From Capronia americana (lineage: Eukaryota; Ascomycota; Eurotiomycetes; Chaetothyriales; Herpotrichiellaceae): a stretch of 64,000 nucleotides of DNA. A model generated the notes under the pieces. That model made no database searches. It worked only from the letters and a program-made list of their open reading frames with translations, and had not been told where the DNA came from. Both the position numbers and the translations under genes were made by a program. Of this stretch, positions 1 to 10,561 are shown piece after piece. Each line of letters starts with the position of its first letter. Position 1 is the first letter of the stretch. Location: NCBI GenBank assembly GCA_016110215.1, contig JADWQD010000003.1, forward strand, positions 3,038,001 through 3,102,000, written 5' to 3'.

Positions 1-1435
1 TTGCTTTTGCCTCGTTAAAGGTAGGATAAGTGGTATACCCATCCTTTGAATGGGTGTAAAAAGTGGCCTTTTCAAAAGGGCGCAAGGGGTTTCCCTCGCG
101 AATTCTTTCGACGAGGTCGGGATTGCTCGTGAAGATCCTCCCATAGACCGCCGCATCGGCAAGTCCGTCTTCGACATAGTTCAGTCCGCTGTGCAGGGTA
201 TGGCCGCCGTTGGAGAACAGTTTCAGCTCGCTCCCGGGTATGCTTTGTATGTGCTTGAGGTAAGGTCGCAACGAGACGTCGGTCGGGGTCATTCCTCTCT
301 CGACAAGCACCTGGATCTTCGTCGGCAGAGACGTCGCGCGATCGATATGGGGCTCGCTGACGTTGACGAACGCGACTCGTCTCGCGGACAGACCGCTGAT
401 GAGAGTGTTGAACTGTCCAATTGGATCGGAGCTCGACATGTCGTGAAAGCTATATTTGACCCGTCAGCTCGCACGTTCGAGGTGTTGTTGATACTTCAAA
501 AGTTTCCCGTACAAACTCAAAGGCGAGATTCGCACTCCCACCTTGCCGTGACTCCCAAAGACATCGGCCACAGCATCGATCACCTCCAGCGTCAGACGGG
601 CTCGGTTTTCATGAGAACCTCCGTAGATGTCGGTTCGCTTGTTGACCCCGTCCTGGAGGAACTGGTCGAGCAAAAAGCCATTACCAGCCAAGACCTTTGA
701 CAGCCCTGTCAGCTCTGCACTGTCTCTTGTCGTCCAACCTTTGCAGATCCTGGGGACTTACCTCGATCCCATCGAACCCGGCATCCTTTGCCAGTTTTGC
801 CGACGCGGCAAACTTTTGGATCATCTCTTGAATCTCGCTTAGCTCCAAGGCTCGGGGAACCCCAAAGGGCTCGTTTGAGTGGGTGTTGATGCCGACTTCC
901 TCAACTGCAGAGGCAGACACCGTTGGGGCCCCTCCATTGAGAGAAGGCGATGAAGTACGCCCTACGTGCCAAAGCTGGGCGAAGAAGATACCTCCCTTTT
1001 GATGAACCACGTCCACGACCGGGGCCCAAGCGAGAGCCTGCTCGCTCGTGTACAAACCCGGGAAAAAGGCCCAGTTGGTCGGCTCAACGAAGTTGGCCTC
1101 CGTAATGATCAATCCTCCACGTGTTGCTCGCTGAGCATAATATTCCTGGGGCAAACCGTCTCAGTCTCGTGGTTTTGACATATATTTAACCCAGGGATCC
1201 CAGGGGCGGCGGGGAGGCTTACCACGACGAGAGGGCTGACGATATGATTGGGGGCACGGGTTCTGGTCATCGCAGAATGAACCACCCGGTGCTCGAGAGT
1301 GAAGTCGCCAATCTGGAGCGGAGTGAAGAGTCGGCTTTGACGACGATCGAACCCTTCCAGAGGCGCTTCATGCCGAATATCCTGAAACCAGTTTTGCAGT
1401 TCTTCCGCATTGACGGCGGTTCCTGAGTCACCCAT
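1..1435 (-). CDS. Old Yellow Enzyme-family FMN oxidoreductase (3' end cut by window)
   Basis: NADH:flavin oxidoreductase of the OYE family; members reduce or isomerise activated alkenes with FMN and NAD(P)H. Four exons fit: 1435-1223, 1145-762, 694-513 and 449 to the window start, with introns 1222-1146, 761-695 and 512-450. Family signatures are present: SAMTRTRA near residue 55, YYAQRATRGG after the first intron, FAQLWHVGR, SNGG and the FMN phosphate-binding VYGRIFTSNPDL near the C-terminus. The segment that normally reads H-x-x-N-x-Y reads V-L-A-G-N-G-F (residues 200-206): the His is Leu201 and the proton-donor Tyr is Phe206, while Asn204 is kept. The reading is open to the window edge at GYTTYPTFNEAKA, so only a few C-terminal residues are missing. 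The start is the first ATG of an open exon. The family assignment is secure; the substrate is unknown. Confidence 0.88.
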
Positions 1436-2903
1436 AGCTGGAGCGTTCCAAGTTCTTGCAGACCCCGTCTTCCCAAAGACAATAAGACACCGTGTTTCTT
1501 GTTTAATCCCTTGCGAAAGATACCTAGTACTCTTGGTTTCTCGAGGGCGCCTTGCCTGATATGTGTCGAAGCTAGATGCTGCTCGCTTTCTACCAAGGGA
1601 AAAAACAGCCCCCTGTCTTGGTTTAGGCTGCTCTGGGAAGAAACCGATTACTGAACTTTTGGGCCCTTGGGGATGTCGCCATCATTTTTCCGACTCACGC
1701 GATCGGTTGAGTTTTGGGGATATCTTTTCTGACCATGTGGGTAAGTGTTTTTGGTATCCGCTGTGGCCTTACCTTTGGTGAGCAAGGATAGGCAAGATGT
1801 TCGCTTGTCGGCCATGTGGTTCTGGAGCTGTCGCAACGGTTTTCCCCAACCGTGAAATCTGCGTTATTAGCCAAACTACGGTCGGATGGGAGAGATGGCG
1901 TGATCGACTTCCAAGGAGGCCCAGAAGACACTTTGAGCACTTGTGCGATAACTTTTTTGCTCAGATAGGGTGAAACTGTGCCTTACCCGCTCGGCGCTGG
2001 TTCGGTACAAAAGCCACGAGCGTTGGGCCTTGCGTGGTGATCGGCTCATCAAAGACTGTCCAATCTGGGTTTCTGGAACACCAAGTTCCCAAGTTCCCAA
2101 GTTCCCAAGTTCCCAAGTTCCCGAGTTCCCAAGTTACCAGAGTTGCGGAAGCGAGACTTTCGGTCCTCGCGGACTAATCAAACACTGAGAAATGGGATTC
2201 TAGGAGCTACTCTCAAAGCCTGGCCCGTGACTGGAAGGGTTTTTTCTGATTAGTATTGCTTTGCAAGGCCACGCGCTGGAAGAGGGTTTTCATGATTAGT
2301 ATGGCTGGCTATATAGTCGAGGTCGAATGAGAACCACAACGGCGCAATAGTCAAAATCCTCTCTGAGTGGTTTCTGGGTACGACTTAGCTTTCTTGGCTT
2401 TAAGATAGAAGTCCGGTGTGAGGCCTTTAGCGCCTTGGCACGAGATGCCTGCATTTCCCTCTCGTACACCGTCTCTCGTACTACATAGTCCATACCACAT
2501 AATACCGTACTTGTTCACAATCTCTCTGCCCCTCTCACACCGGCCTCCAGAGGCTATCAAAAGCCTAGAACTGTACTTGGTTCTTGTAAACAACCACAAA
2601 GTGGATCAACTTAGTCAAGCGAGGCTGCGATCACTTGGACTTTCAAAAGTGGGCGAACTCTATCTGTACTCTACAGTCCTACACAGCAAAACCTCTCGCT
2701 TCACTCCATAATCCAGCGACCCTTTTCTAGTTTAAATTTTCCTCTTGGGTCAATGCTGCCATCACCATGAAAATGGTATCATTTCTTCTCGCCGATATGA
2801 TTAGTGATTTGCATTTGCCTGGCCTCGCCATGCATAGTGATGCCCCTGGAACATGTCAGGCTGTTAAATATGTGGTTATCAACCGCCACGAGGCATAAGT
2901 CTC
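1436..2903. other. Intergenic region between OYE and MFS genes
   Basis: This is the divergent upstream region of the OYE gene (-) and the MFS permease (+). Open frames here are short and show no family signature. It holds the AAGTTCCC tandem repeat at 2083-2138 and a TATATAG motif near 2310, about 590 bp before the MFS start, which is far for a core promoter. Confidence 0.5.
2083..2138. repeat. Octamer tandem repeat AAGTTCCC, seven units
   Basis: Five exact AAGTTCCC units are followed by GAGTTCCC and AAGTTACC with no gaps. The last two units each differ by one base, as expected for decay at the end of a slippage array. It lies in intergenic DNA. Confidence 0.95.
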
Positions 2904-5092
2904 ATGGAAAAGGAACAAGTTAAGTCAAGTTTTTCTTTTACCAGAAACCCTGAGGCGAGTACAGAAGTACAGTTTTTCGGGATGCCCAAGGAAAATGCCA
3001 CCACCGAAGTGGTCTCAGAGCCAGACGTCGAAGAAACAGAGCTTCCTCAACTCACGGAAGAGGAGGAACGACATGCGCTTCGAAAGGTTGACATGCGCAT
3101 CATCCCGCTATTGGCCCTGTGTTACTTTGTTCTGAAGACAGACAGCGGGAATTTGTCCATCATGGCAGTCCTGAACGCCGACAAGGGTCACTCTCTCAAG
3201 CAGCACCTTCACCTCACCGCTGGACAGTGGAGCTGGGCACTGAGCGCCTTCTTCTATTCGAATGGCTTCTTCGAACCCTTCAGCAATTTACTGTTCAAGC
3301 GATTCACTCCAAGCAAATGGCTGGGTCGAATCCTTCTCATGTGGGGTAAGTTCCAGATAAAGAACTTCGGATCTCGAGAACGTTTCTGACAAGTTGTCGC
3401 TTGCAGGTTCTATCACGATGTTTGGGGCACTGATCAAAAACTTTGCTGGTCTGATCAGTATTCGTTTCTTCTTGGGTGTCGTCCAGGCTGGTTTCGGTGC
3501 GTATGAGTTAATACACCTAGAAAGTGGTGTTTGATTAACAGGTGGACAGTTCCCGGCTTTATATTTTATCTTAGCTTTTGGTTTCGCCCGGAGGAAATGC
3601 CTCGCAGAGTAGTCAGTTCTCCCTCTTTGACGAGCAACCCCACCTCTACCGCTTCCTCAAGGCTAATCAACTATGCCAGGCTCCGATATATACCATGTTT
3701 CCCCTGAGCAGTGCCTTTACGGGCCTCCTTGGATACGCCCTCAGTTACATCGATCAAAGAGCCAACCTCTTTGGTTGGCAGTGGGTGTTCCTCGTTGGTA
3801 CGCAATCAGGTACCTTCCATTGAATTTGACTGGGAACTGACTGGCGCACAGAGGGAATCCCTCCCATATTGATTGGAATCTTCTTCATGTTCTTCGCGCC
3901 TAATTGTCCGTAGAGTTTCTTTCCATTATATGCTAGAGTGACAAACACTGATACGTCTGCCAGATCCTGCAACCGCCAAATTCTTGACGGCAGCCGAGCG
4001 AGCCCATTTGACCAAGAGACTTCCCAAAAATGCACCGGATTACAAGGCACCGCCGTTTCAGCTTCAACAGATCAAGAGTCTTTTCAAGCAGGGTACCTTC
4101 TGGGGCTTCAGCTTTGCTTGGACCCTGCACGGAATCGCGGGTTATGGCGTCCAAGTGGTCCTGCCCACGGTCGTCTACGAGTTGGGCTTTACAAACACCA
4201 AGGATTCCTTGCTGATGCTGATTGTGAGATCTATCCTTGGAACATGGTGCCTCAAATGTTTTTGCTGACGCCTCTTGATTAAAAAAACAGCCTCCTAACA
4301 TGATTGGGATATCCTTGATTCTCCTCTCTGGACACCTGGTGAGGAAGAAGAACTTCAACCCATATTACACGGCCGCTGGGAGTAAGTATTATACCACCAG
4401 ACCTTAATCGTTTTTTTTTGTGGGGGGGGGGGGCCTGGGGGCCCTGGGTGCGCAAAGACGAAAAATACTGACTTGGGTGCGCAAAACACAGTTGAATTCT
4501 TCATCGCCTTAATGTATCTCCTGATGACGGTCATCGATGAGCCACGAGCCCGTTACGTCTTTCTGGCTTTCGGTGTCGGAGCCGCCGCAACCATGTGGCC
4601 CCTTTTATGGCAAAGTGAGTGAAAAAAAAAACTCCGGAAAGACTGCAGCATAGCGGGGTGGCGGCATCCAGGATGCAACAAGTCTACTAACACGTCCTTC
4701 CTCTCTCTTAGCCCGAGTCGCCACCCTCCGAGGCACAACCGCAACGGCATTCGCGCTGGGCTGGGGAAACGGCTGGAGTCAATTGGCCGGCGTGATTGGC
4801 CCTCAAATGTATTCTGGTATGCTCTCTCTCTCTTCCTCCCTCCCTTTTCCATCATTCCCACTCAAACGATTTCTATCATCGACTCTTATATACTGATATT
4901 CGTGATTTTCATTGCAAAACAGCAAAATACGGCCCCCGCTACAGAACCCCCTTCGCCATCTGTCTGTGCCTGATGTTCCTCAATGGCACCTGCGTCCTCG
5001 TTACCAAATGGTTTGCCCGCCGCGAGGCTCTACAATGGGAAGCCGAGACAGAGGCAGAGTCCAGTGATCGGGAAAATATCGAGGTCAAGTGA
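2904..5092 (+). CDS. MFS permease, anion:cation symporter (Dal5/allantoate permease-like) family
   Basis: Plasma-membrane 12-helix transporter of the ACS family; relatives import allantoate, nicotinate, biotin, pantothenate or other organic anions with protons. Ten exons fit: 2904-3345, 3407-3496, 3550-3611, 3680-3797, 3852-3905, 3964-4223, 4291-4381, 4492-4614, 4712-4816 and 4923-5092, giving 504 residues in frame. Family signatures are DMRIIPLLALCYF at helix 1, PGFIFYLSFWFRPEE between helices 4 and 5, SSAFTGLLGYA, GWQWVFLVEG at helix 6, NYPATAKFLTAAER in the central loop and GNGWSQLAGVIGPQMYS late in the protein. The acidic N-terminus (about residues 30-58) is cytosolic. Intron 7 (4382-4491) contains a T9-G-T-G13 tract and two CTGGGTGCGCAAA-like copies. 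The substrate cannot be read from sequence. Confidence 0.9.
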
Positions 5093-6403
5093 CAAGTTAT
5101 ACAGTCACGAACGGGAGGTTGGGGCTTTATTGCCTCACCCTGAGAAGGAAATGTAAACGAGGAAATCATGGTGTTCGTTAGATGGGGGAGGGTAGTTTGT
5201 CTGACTTCTATCTGGACTGGATCGGAAGAGATCTTTTTCTACTTCTTCGAAGAGAGACACCTACGAAGCATAGCGTAAGCATCTAATAATAGCGTGGCCC
5301 AGAAACGGGACTGAGCACGGCTAATAAGAAGAATAAGAAGGATGAGAAGGGTGAGCAACGGCCTAAGCAGGCTGAGCAGCTCCTGCTGAGGCTGAGCCGA
5401 AGTTGAGCCAAGTCACGTGAACCCTGAGTAGAGCGGCAAGGCCAATTCCCAATTGAGTGCCAAGGCCAGGTGCAGATTCGCCGCTGAATACCGGTGAGAT
5501 CGACGTCCCTGGTGGCGAGGGGAGGGTATGGTATCCACTTGAATAGTGTACATAGTGCACTTCACAGTTCACGGTCCTAGTCCGGGGATATGCGACGGTG
5601 GTAATAGGGATAATTGCAATACTGTGGTATGTGTCACTGTGATCAAACGTGGGCGACGGCGCAGTGCCTGAGAAAGAACCACACCTGCTGTCCTCCCTGT
5701 GACGTTTGTTCATTCATCCCCACCTATTGCTGGACCAGGCACACAATAAACGCTCAAAAGTATGTAGTTTGTTAATAAGAGGCACGTCTACCACGATTTG
5801 ACAGCCCTGGTTGTGAGGGTTCTTTTCCTCTCGGTGCCCATTGATTTCGCCGAGCCCAGGCTGGTATTCGAAAATGCCACCGGAGGAACTGTGAAGATAC
5901 AAAAGGGGCGGGCAACCTTGTCGAGTGCGCGCGCATACACAGCTACCATGAGACCAGCCACAGGCTATGCTACAGCCACTTCATGTTATTGTAGCCAGTA
6001 CCTCGCAAGCTATTCTTGCCTACCTTATGATTATAGAACCCATTGCCATTCAGAGCTTTGTCCGTGCCTGTGAATATACAGCCTCTGCAAATCTTAGCAG
6101 CTCTGTAACTCAATTCGGAGGACGTGATGGATTCAAAGGGGTCGTGGGCGACGCTTGAGTATATGGTTTACGAGGGCTATGGCAATATTTACGTGTGGGC
6201 CCAGAGTGCCCATACGGCCTGTGACGCCTTGGCGGCGTCTTTACAGACCCTCGGATAACCTTCCCAGTCAGAACCCGGATCGGTCATTGGTCACGTGCTG
6301 GACGCGGAAAATCGCCACGAGTGCGGAAATCCCACCAAACCTGCTTCGCCTCGTATTTTGAGCACCTGGCTGTTGTTCTATCTCGCTCACAAAAAGTAAA
6401 AAC
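5093..6403. other. Intergenic region, MFS gene to tRNA
   Basis: No supported gene. At about 5310-5405 there is a purine-rich imperfect repeat on the theme TAAGAAGRATGAGAAG and GGCTGAGC. Short open frames up to 116 codons carry no recognisable domain. Confidence 0.5.
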
Positions 6404-6519
6404 TGAGAGGAGTGGGATTCGAACCCACGCGGGACTAAGCCCATGAGAATCCTGAGGACTGGTGCTCAGTCCAAGTTGTAAACTTGAGTCACACGCCATA
6501 ACCGCTCGGCCATCCTCCC
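6404..6519 (-). tRNA. tRNA-Leu(CAA) with intron
   Basis: On the minus strand the 5' acceptor strand GGGAGGA pairs with the 3' strand TCCTCTC (one G-T pair) and leaves A as discriminator. The D arm is GCC-loop-GGC and the T arm is GTGGG-TTCGAAT-CCCAC. Counting from the first base, CAA falls exactly on bases 34-36 after CT and before G. An intron follows G37, as usual for fungal tRNA-Leu(CAA). Its internal CTTG can pair with the anticodon CAAG. With exon 2 starting at CTCATG (intron 6448-6482, 35 nt) the anticodon stem TGTGA/TCATG pairs with two G-T wobbles, and a long variable arm remains. An exon 2 start at the earlier CTCAGG is possible but leaves a mismatch. The gene is secure; the intron 3' border is less so. 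Confidence 0.85.
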
Positions 6520-8567
6520 CGTTCAGCTCTGTGAGGTGTAGAGCAGGATTTTAAGTCAATTTTTGGGGTACAAAGTATATGACAGTCAAACCGAACTCTG
6601 ACTAACAGGTCTTGGCAATGAAACGTCCAACCGCTGCTACTAAGAATATAGGGTACGTAGCATGGGTGAGGATCTACTCTGTGGACCATACTTGGTATGT
6701 GTGATAGGCTGGCAAATCGTGTCACCTTCCATTCTAAAACAGGCTAAGGGCCTGCCCAACACTCCTTACCTGGTAGGACACGCTCGTGCACCGCTACAAC
6801 TTAAGATTGGCTCATTCATGGGTCGGGGTAAACGGCGGAATGCTCAGGCTTGAAAACGGAAACACGACTACTGGAATTAGAAAGAAGTCAATCAGTTTTG
6901 GGCATCGTATTCGAGGAAACAGAACTACAACAACCCGATAGGTCTGACTTGGATGTTGGTCTCGCGTACCATACCAAGCTATCAACCTCCCAGTCATGAG
7001 TCCCTGGATGTAGCATTCATCAACTAATTCAAACATATCCGGCCAGGACTACTTACAGATATTTCTTCAGAATACGCACGGCACCAGCGCTCTACCAGGT
7101 ATAAAGATAACGTCCCCGTTGATCAATGCATTGGACCCGAAACCGAGGAAGCCACTCACTGTCAGAAAGAATGCTTCCTATGCTTCGTACTCGTAGATGC
7201 CTCGTAACTGGCCCAGAACTCTTGTGGTGGTCACTGGGGTGTCAGCTGCGCTCGTGATTTGAGCTCGAACCACCCCCCACGGCTGCCTGGTACACCTTGG
7301 CACCCCGAGAATTCACTTCACTGTACGGAGTTGTACCTCGCGACTTTTCAAGGGAACATGCTCTTTGTGTCCCATTGGGAAGAAATGACATGTGACCAGA
7401 GCTGCGTTGCTTGATTGGCGACTTAAATTTAGCTGATTTTCTGTGTGATGCAAAAGGTAAAGCCCGGACTCAAGACGACTGAGGGCTGAAGAGTCATGGC
7501 GTACGTGTGGGGATGAAGGTGGAAGTGGAAAGTGAAAAGAAACAAACTCACGCACGGTACTTCGTAAGGTCTGCTGCGTGCCGGGACTGATTCCGAGCCA
7601 ATAGGGATACCGGACCTAGCTTCCTGCTCGTCCTCGCACTTTTCCACATGTGTCAGTGTCCAGGTGACGCTCCGTTGAGATACAGTAGTGAAGAATTTGC
7701 TGGCAGGGACTTACGGAATAGTATGTCGAGACAAATTTCAGCCCCGGCCTCGGGCTGTTTCTCACTGGTCGGATCTGCAAAGCGTTGCGGCCCTGTTCGA
7801 AATTTCCGGAACACTTGTCACTTACCCCACTGCCGTTCCGCCCAGTCAATCTTGATGCCGTCCATGATACACCATCTGCACATTGCCGGTGCCCAAAGGG
7901 CAAGAGAATTTTCAACCAAGAAAACCACACGAAACACGTGGCGCGCCATGATGTCAGCCTGGTCAGATGACGGATTGATGGTTCTGGATCCTGCCACGAG
8001 ACGTGGTCCTGACGTGTGCGAGTGTGAGGGTGTGTCGTGTCTTCCAAGGCGAAAGCAGGCTCTTTACTGGCACCACTTGCAAGGCTGTCGATTGGACAGC
8101 CGTCGGATCAGTCTTCCTGCCTCCCAGCCGTTTAGTCCGTCGCAGCCGCTGATCATCCGGAAACCCGGGTTTTGGTGTTGGCAGCCTTGCAAGCAAGCAA
8201 GGCACATGCTTTTCAGTTTCATGTACTCCGAGGAGTCAGGATCTCGATGCCGACCTGAACGTTATTGAGCAGATGTTGGTGGACGGATACTATTTGAGGC
8301 AATGTCGCATGCTAAACGAAGCACCCCATGAACAAAGGATGACTAAATAAATCCCAAGCAGTCACACAAAGTTGCTGCCCGGTTCACTATCACGACGACG
8401 TCACTTCCGTCTCGCCTTCGAAGTTCTGTCTATATAGTCCGAGGTGAGCCATTCTCGTCGATACTGCTTTCATTCCCCAAGAACAATCATCCTCCCACCC
8501 CAAGCTGAAACCTCTCCTTCAGCCAAAGATACCTGGTATTTCCAATCCTAAACACACCGCATACAAA
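6520..8567. other. Intergenic region, tRNA to MARVEL gene
   Basis: Two kilobases without a supported gene. A 206-codon open frame at 7648-8268 (+) is rich in Arg, Cys and Ser and overlaps a 143-codon frame on the other strand; neither shows a domain. The 3' end carries the promoter of the next gene. Confidence 0.5.
8431..8437 (+). promoter_or_regulatory. Putative TATA box of the MARVEL gene
   Basis: TATATAG lies 137 bp before the ATG at 8568. It is followed by a pyrimidine-rich leader with TCCTCCCACCCC and CTCTCC, a common arrangement in highly expressed filamentous-fungal genes. Confidence 0.45.
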
Positions 8568-9303
8568 ATGCCTCGCTTTGGTGGATTTGGCGGACGTCGC
8601 AGCGGTCCAGCTGTAGCTGCTCCCGCCACGAACGACTATGGCTCTCCAGCTGCTCGCTCAAACCGGGCACATCGTCCCGCCATCCTCGCTACCCACTGGC
8701 TTCATTGGATCTCGTCAATTATCGTCCTCGGCATCTCGGCGTACTTTATCGCGAACTACAATCACAATACCCATCTCGTCTACTGGGTCACTATTGTAAG
8801 TTGATGCGCTTGTTGAACAATAAAGGTCTCCCAAAGATTCGAGCTAACTATCCGCTCAGGCTTCCATCGACGCTCTCATATACCTGCCAGCACTGTTCCT
8901 TCCCGCCGTCAGCTCGTACAAAGGCTATCTGGCCCCTGCGGCCTGGGTTTTCTCCTACCTGTGGCTGACAGCCTTCATCTTTTCGTCTCAAGACTACAAC
9001 TTCAACGCCTTTGGGTGCCCCGTTTCTCCCTCCGGTGTCAACAAGTGCGGCCTGAAGAAGACTTTGGAAGCGTTTGCGTTCCTTGCTTTGTAAGTTTCTG
9101 ACTTGGCTTTATCGCTGTTTCCTCGAGCTTGGGCTAACATGGCGGCGTACAGCTTCACCAACATTGTTGGACAGATCCTCGAGGGGTGGCTTTGGGCAAG
9201 GCAGCCTCTCAAGAACCGTACACACGGCGAGAAGCACGGCGTTGGAAGCACCAGCACAACCACTACTGCGGCGCCTGCGACTACCGAGACCGCGGCTGTC
9301 TAG
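8568..9303 (+). CDS. MARVEL-domain membrane protein
   Basis: Three exons (8568-8795, 8860-9089, 9153-9303) encode 202 residues. After a Gly/Ala-rich N-terminus come four hydrophobic segments: one starting HWLHWISSIIVLGISAYF, one at YWVTIASIDALIYLPALFL, one at AAWVFSYLWLTAFIFSS, and one around FAFLAFFTNIVGQIL. A Cys-containing loop (CPVSPSGVNKC) precedes the last helix. This spacing is that of fungal MARVEL proteins, which sit in plasma-membrane or vesicle membranes; individual functions are mostly unknown. The C-terminus is a Thr/Ala-rich cytosolic tail. Both introns are 63-64 nt with consensus GTAAGT donors. The clear TATA box and CT-rich leader suggest good expression. Confidence 0.82.
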
Positions 9304-9868
9304 GATCAAGCGCCCGGCACTGTTTCTGTTTGAGCCTGTGGTGATCTGAACTGCGACCCCGAACGTGTCAAACGGGGTCTGTTGGATTACTGCAACTAAA
9401 TTGACAGCGTACATTGATACCCATTGGTTGAAGTCGGATCATAAAGTCGATCACAAAGTTGTGAGATTGTGAGGAAAGAGTGGAGGATATGGTAGAGGCT
9501 GATGTGGACGGTTGTAATGAACTCTCGGTGGCAAGAATGACGATTAATCCTAATCTTCCCTTAATTCCAGACTTTGACTTCCTACTCATTCCAGCTTCGG
9601 GCGTACCCTAAAGATCGTACCCAGTGTGCTTTTGACCGCACTCCCCCACACTATGGCGCCCAAGGACGTGCGAGGCAGACCTTGATGGGTCTTCTCCCAG
9701 TCTCTACAAAGAGATCAGTTTCGCGCTGTCTGTCCCACCGATTTTGCTCGTGATGCCTACCTCCCTTATCACACACGCCCGGTCAACAGAATGGGTTTCA
9801 GGTCTAATTGACCCATCCCTACTGCCTTCTTCGCATGAGCGATCGATACAATCTCTCCTACCTCCGCT
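9304..9868. other. Convergent intergenic region
   Basis: Region between the stops of the MARVEL gene (+) and the PD-(D/E)XK-like gene (-). It should hold both 3' UTRs. No other feature is visible. Confidence 0.5.
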
Positions 9869-10561
9869 TCATTGTTGATTCTCTGCTGGAACAGTCGTAG
9901 CCAAATACGCAAGAAGTTGTTCGTACATGCCATCATCGACTCTCTCAGTCTCAAGCTGCCACACCACAACCGGGCCACCCCCAGACGGCGAGTGCAACAG
10001 GCAGGGATGTCCAAGCTCTGCCTCTCTCATGCCGTTGACGGCCTCTTCGCTCATTCCGATTGCGAAGACGAAACGCTTCGCTGGTCGATATTCTTTCTTG
10101 ACGCCTCTGTCGATCTTTTCGACATCGTTCTTGACGGCAGCAACAAAGTTGGCCTGATTGAACATGCCCTCACACTTGAGTTCGACGATGATGAAGTCTT
10201 GGCTTGAGCCGTCGGTCACCTTGATCACGATGTCGGCGAGCTGTCGTGGAGCCCCGTACACAGCAACTTCCCGACTCGCAGTGATGACCATGGCACCAAG
10301 ATTTGGTGCCATTCCAGCCAGACGATCTTCAAGCAGCAGGGCTATCTCGACTTGCGCCCATCCTTCCCACCCACCTTTCAGGGTGTATGCCCTGGCAATC
10401 TTGTCAACATTGCTTCGAATCCAATCCACAATGGTCTCTTCGATGTCGAGGTCAGGGCGAGTATCCAGCAGTGGCACGGACACAACCCCGGCCGCAATGG
10501 CTTCCTGAATCATGTTCTCGTCAATGTCGAACTGGGGCATATCCGCCGGTGGGCCGGACAT
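9869..10561 (-). CDS. Hypothetical protein with PD-(D/E)XK nuclease-like motif
   Basis: Single-exon protein of 230 residues. I do not recognise an annotated family. The central part has the order of elements expected for a PD-(D/E)XK nuclease fold: a helix with Glu72 (WAQVEIALLLED), a strand ending in Asp110 (QLADIVI), about 15 residues, then a hydrophobic strand ending in Glu127-Leu-Lys129 (DFIIVELKCE), followed by an amphipathic helix (NQANFVAAVKNDVEKI). The C-terminal half has another strand, RFVFAIGMS. There is no signal peptide or membrane segment. The start is the first ATG of the frame; stop at 9869. The nuclease-fold reading is inference from motif and spacing; activity is not implied. 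Confidence 0.6.
   Translation of the reverse strand: MSGPPADMPQFDIDENMIQEAIAAGVVSVPLLDTRPDLDIEETIVDWIRSNVDKIARAYTLKGGWEGWAQVEIALLLEDRLAGMAPNLGAMVITASREVAVYGAPRQLADIVIKVTDGSSQDFIIVELKCEGMFNQANFVAAVKNDVEKIDRGVKKEYRPAKRFVFAIGMSEEAVNGMREAELGHPCLLHSPSGGGPVVVWQLETERVDDGMYEQLLAYLATTVPAENQQ

Noticed and set aside
50..700. 216-codon plus-strand frame at the window start
   Set aside because: It is antisense to OYE exons with recognisable FMN-binding motifs.
6404..6519. tRNA-Ser reading of the class II tRNA
   Set aside because: Base counting places CAA at positions 34-36 and the intron follows base 37, as in tRNA-Leu(CAA).
7648..8268. 206-codon plus-strand frame before the MARVEL gene
   Set aside because: Low-complexity Arg/Cys/Ser composition, a competing frame on the other strand and no domain.
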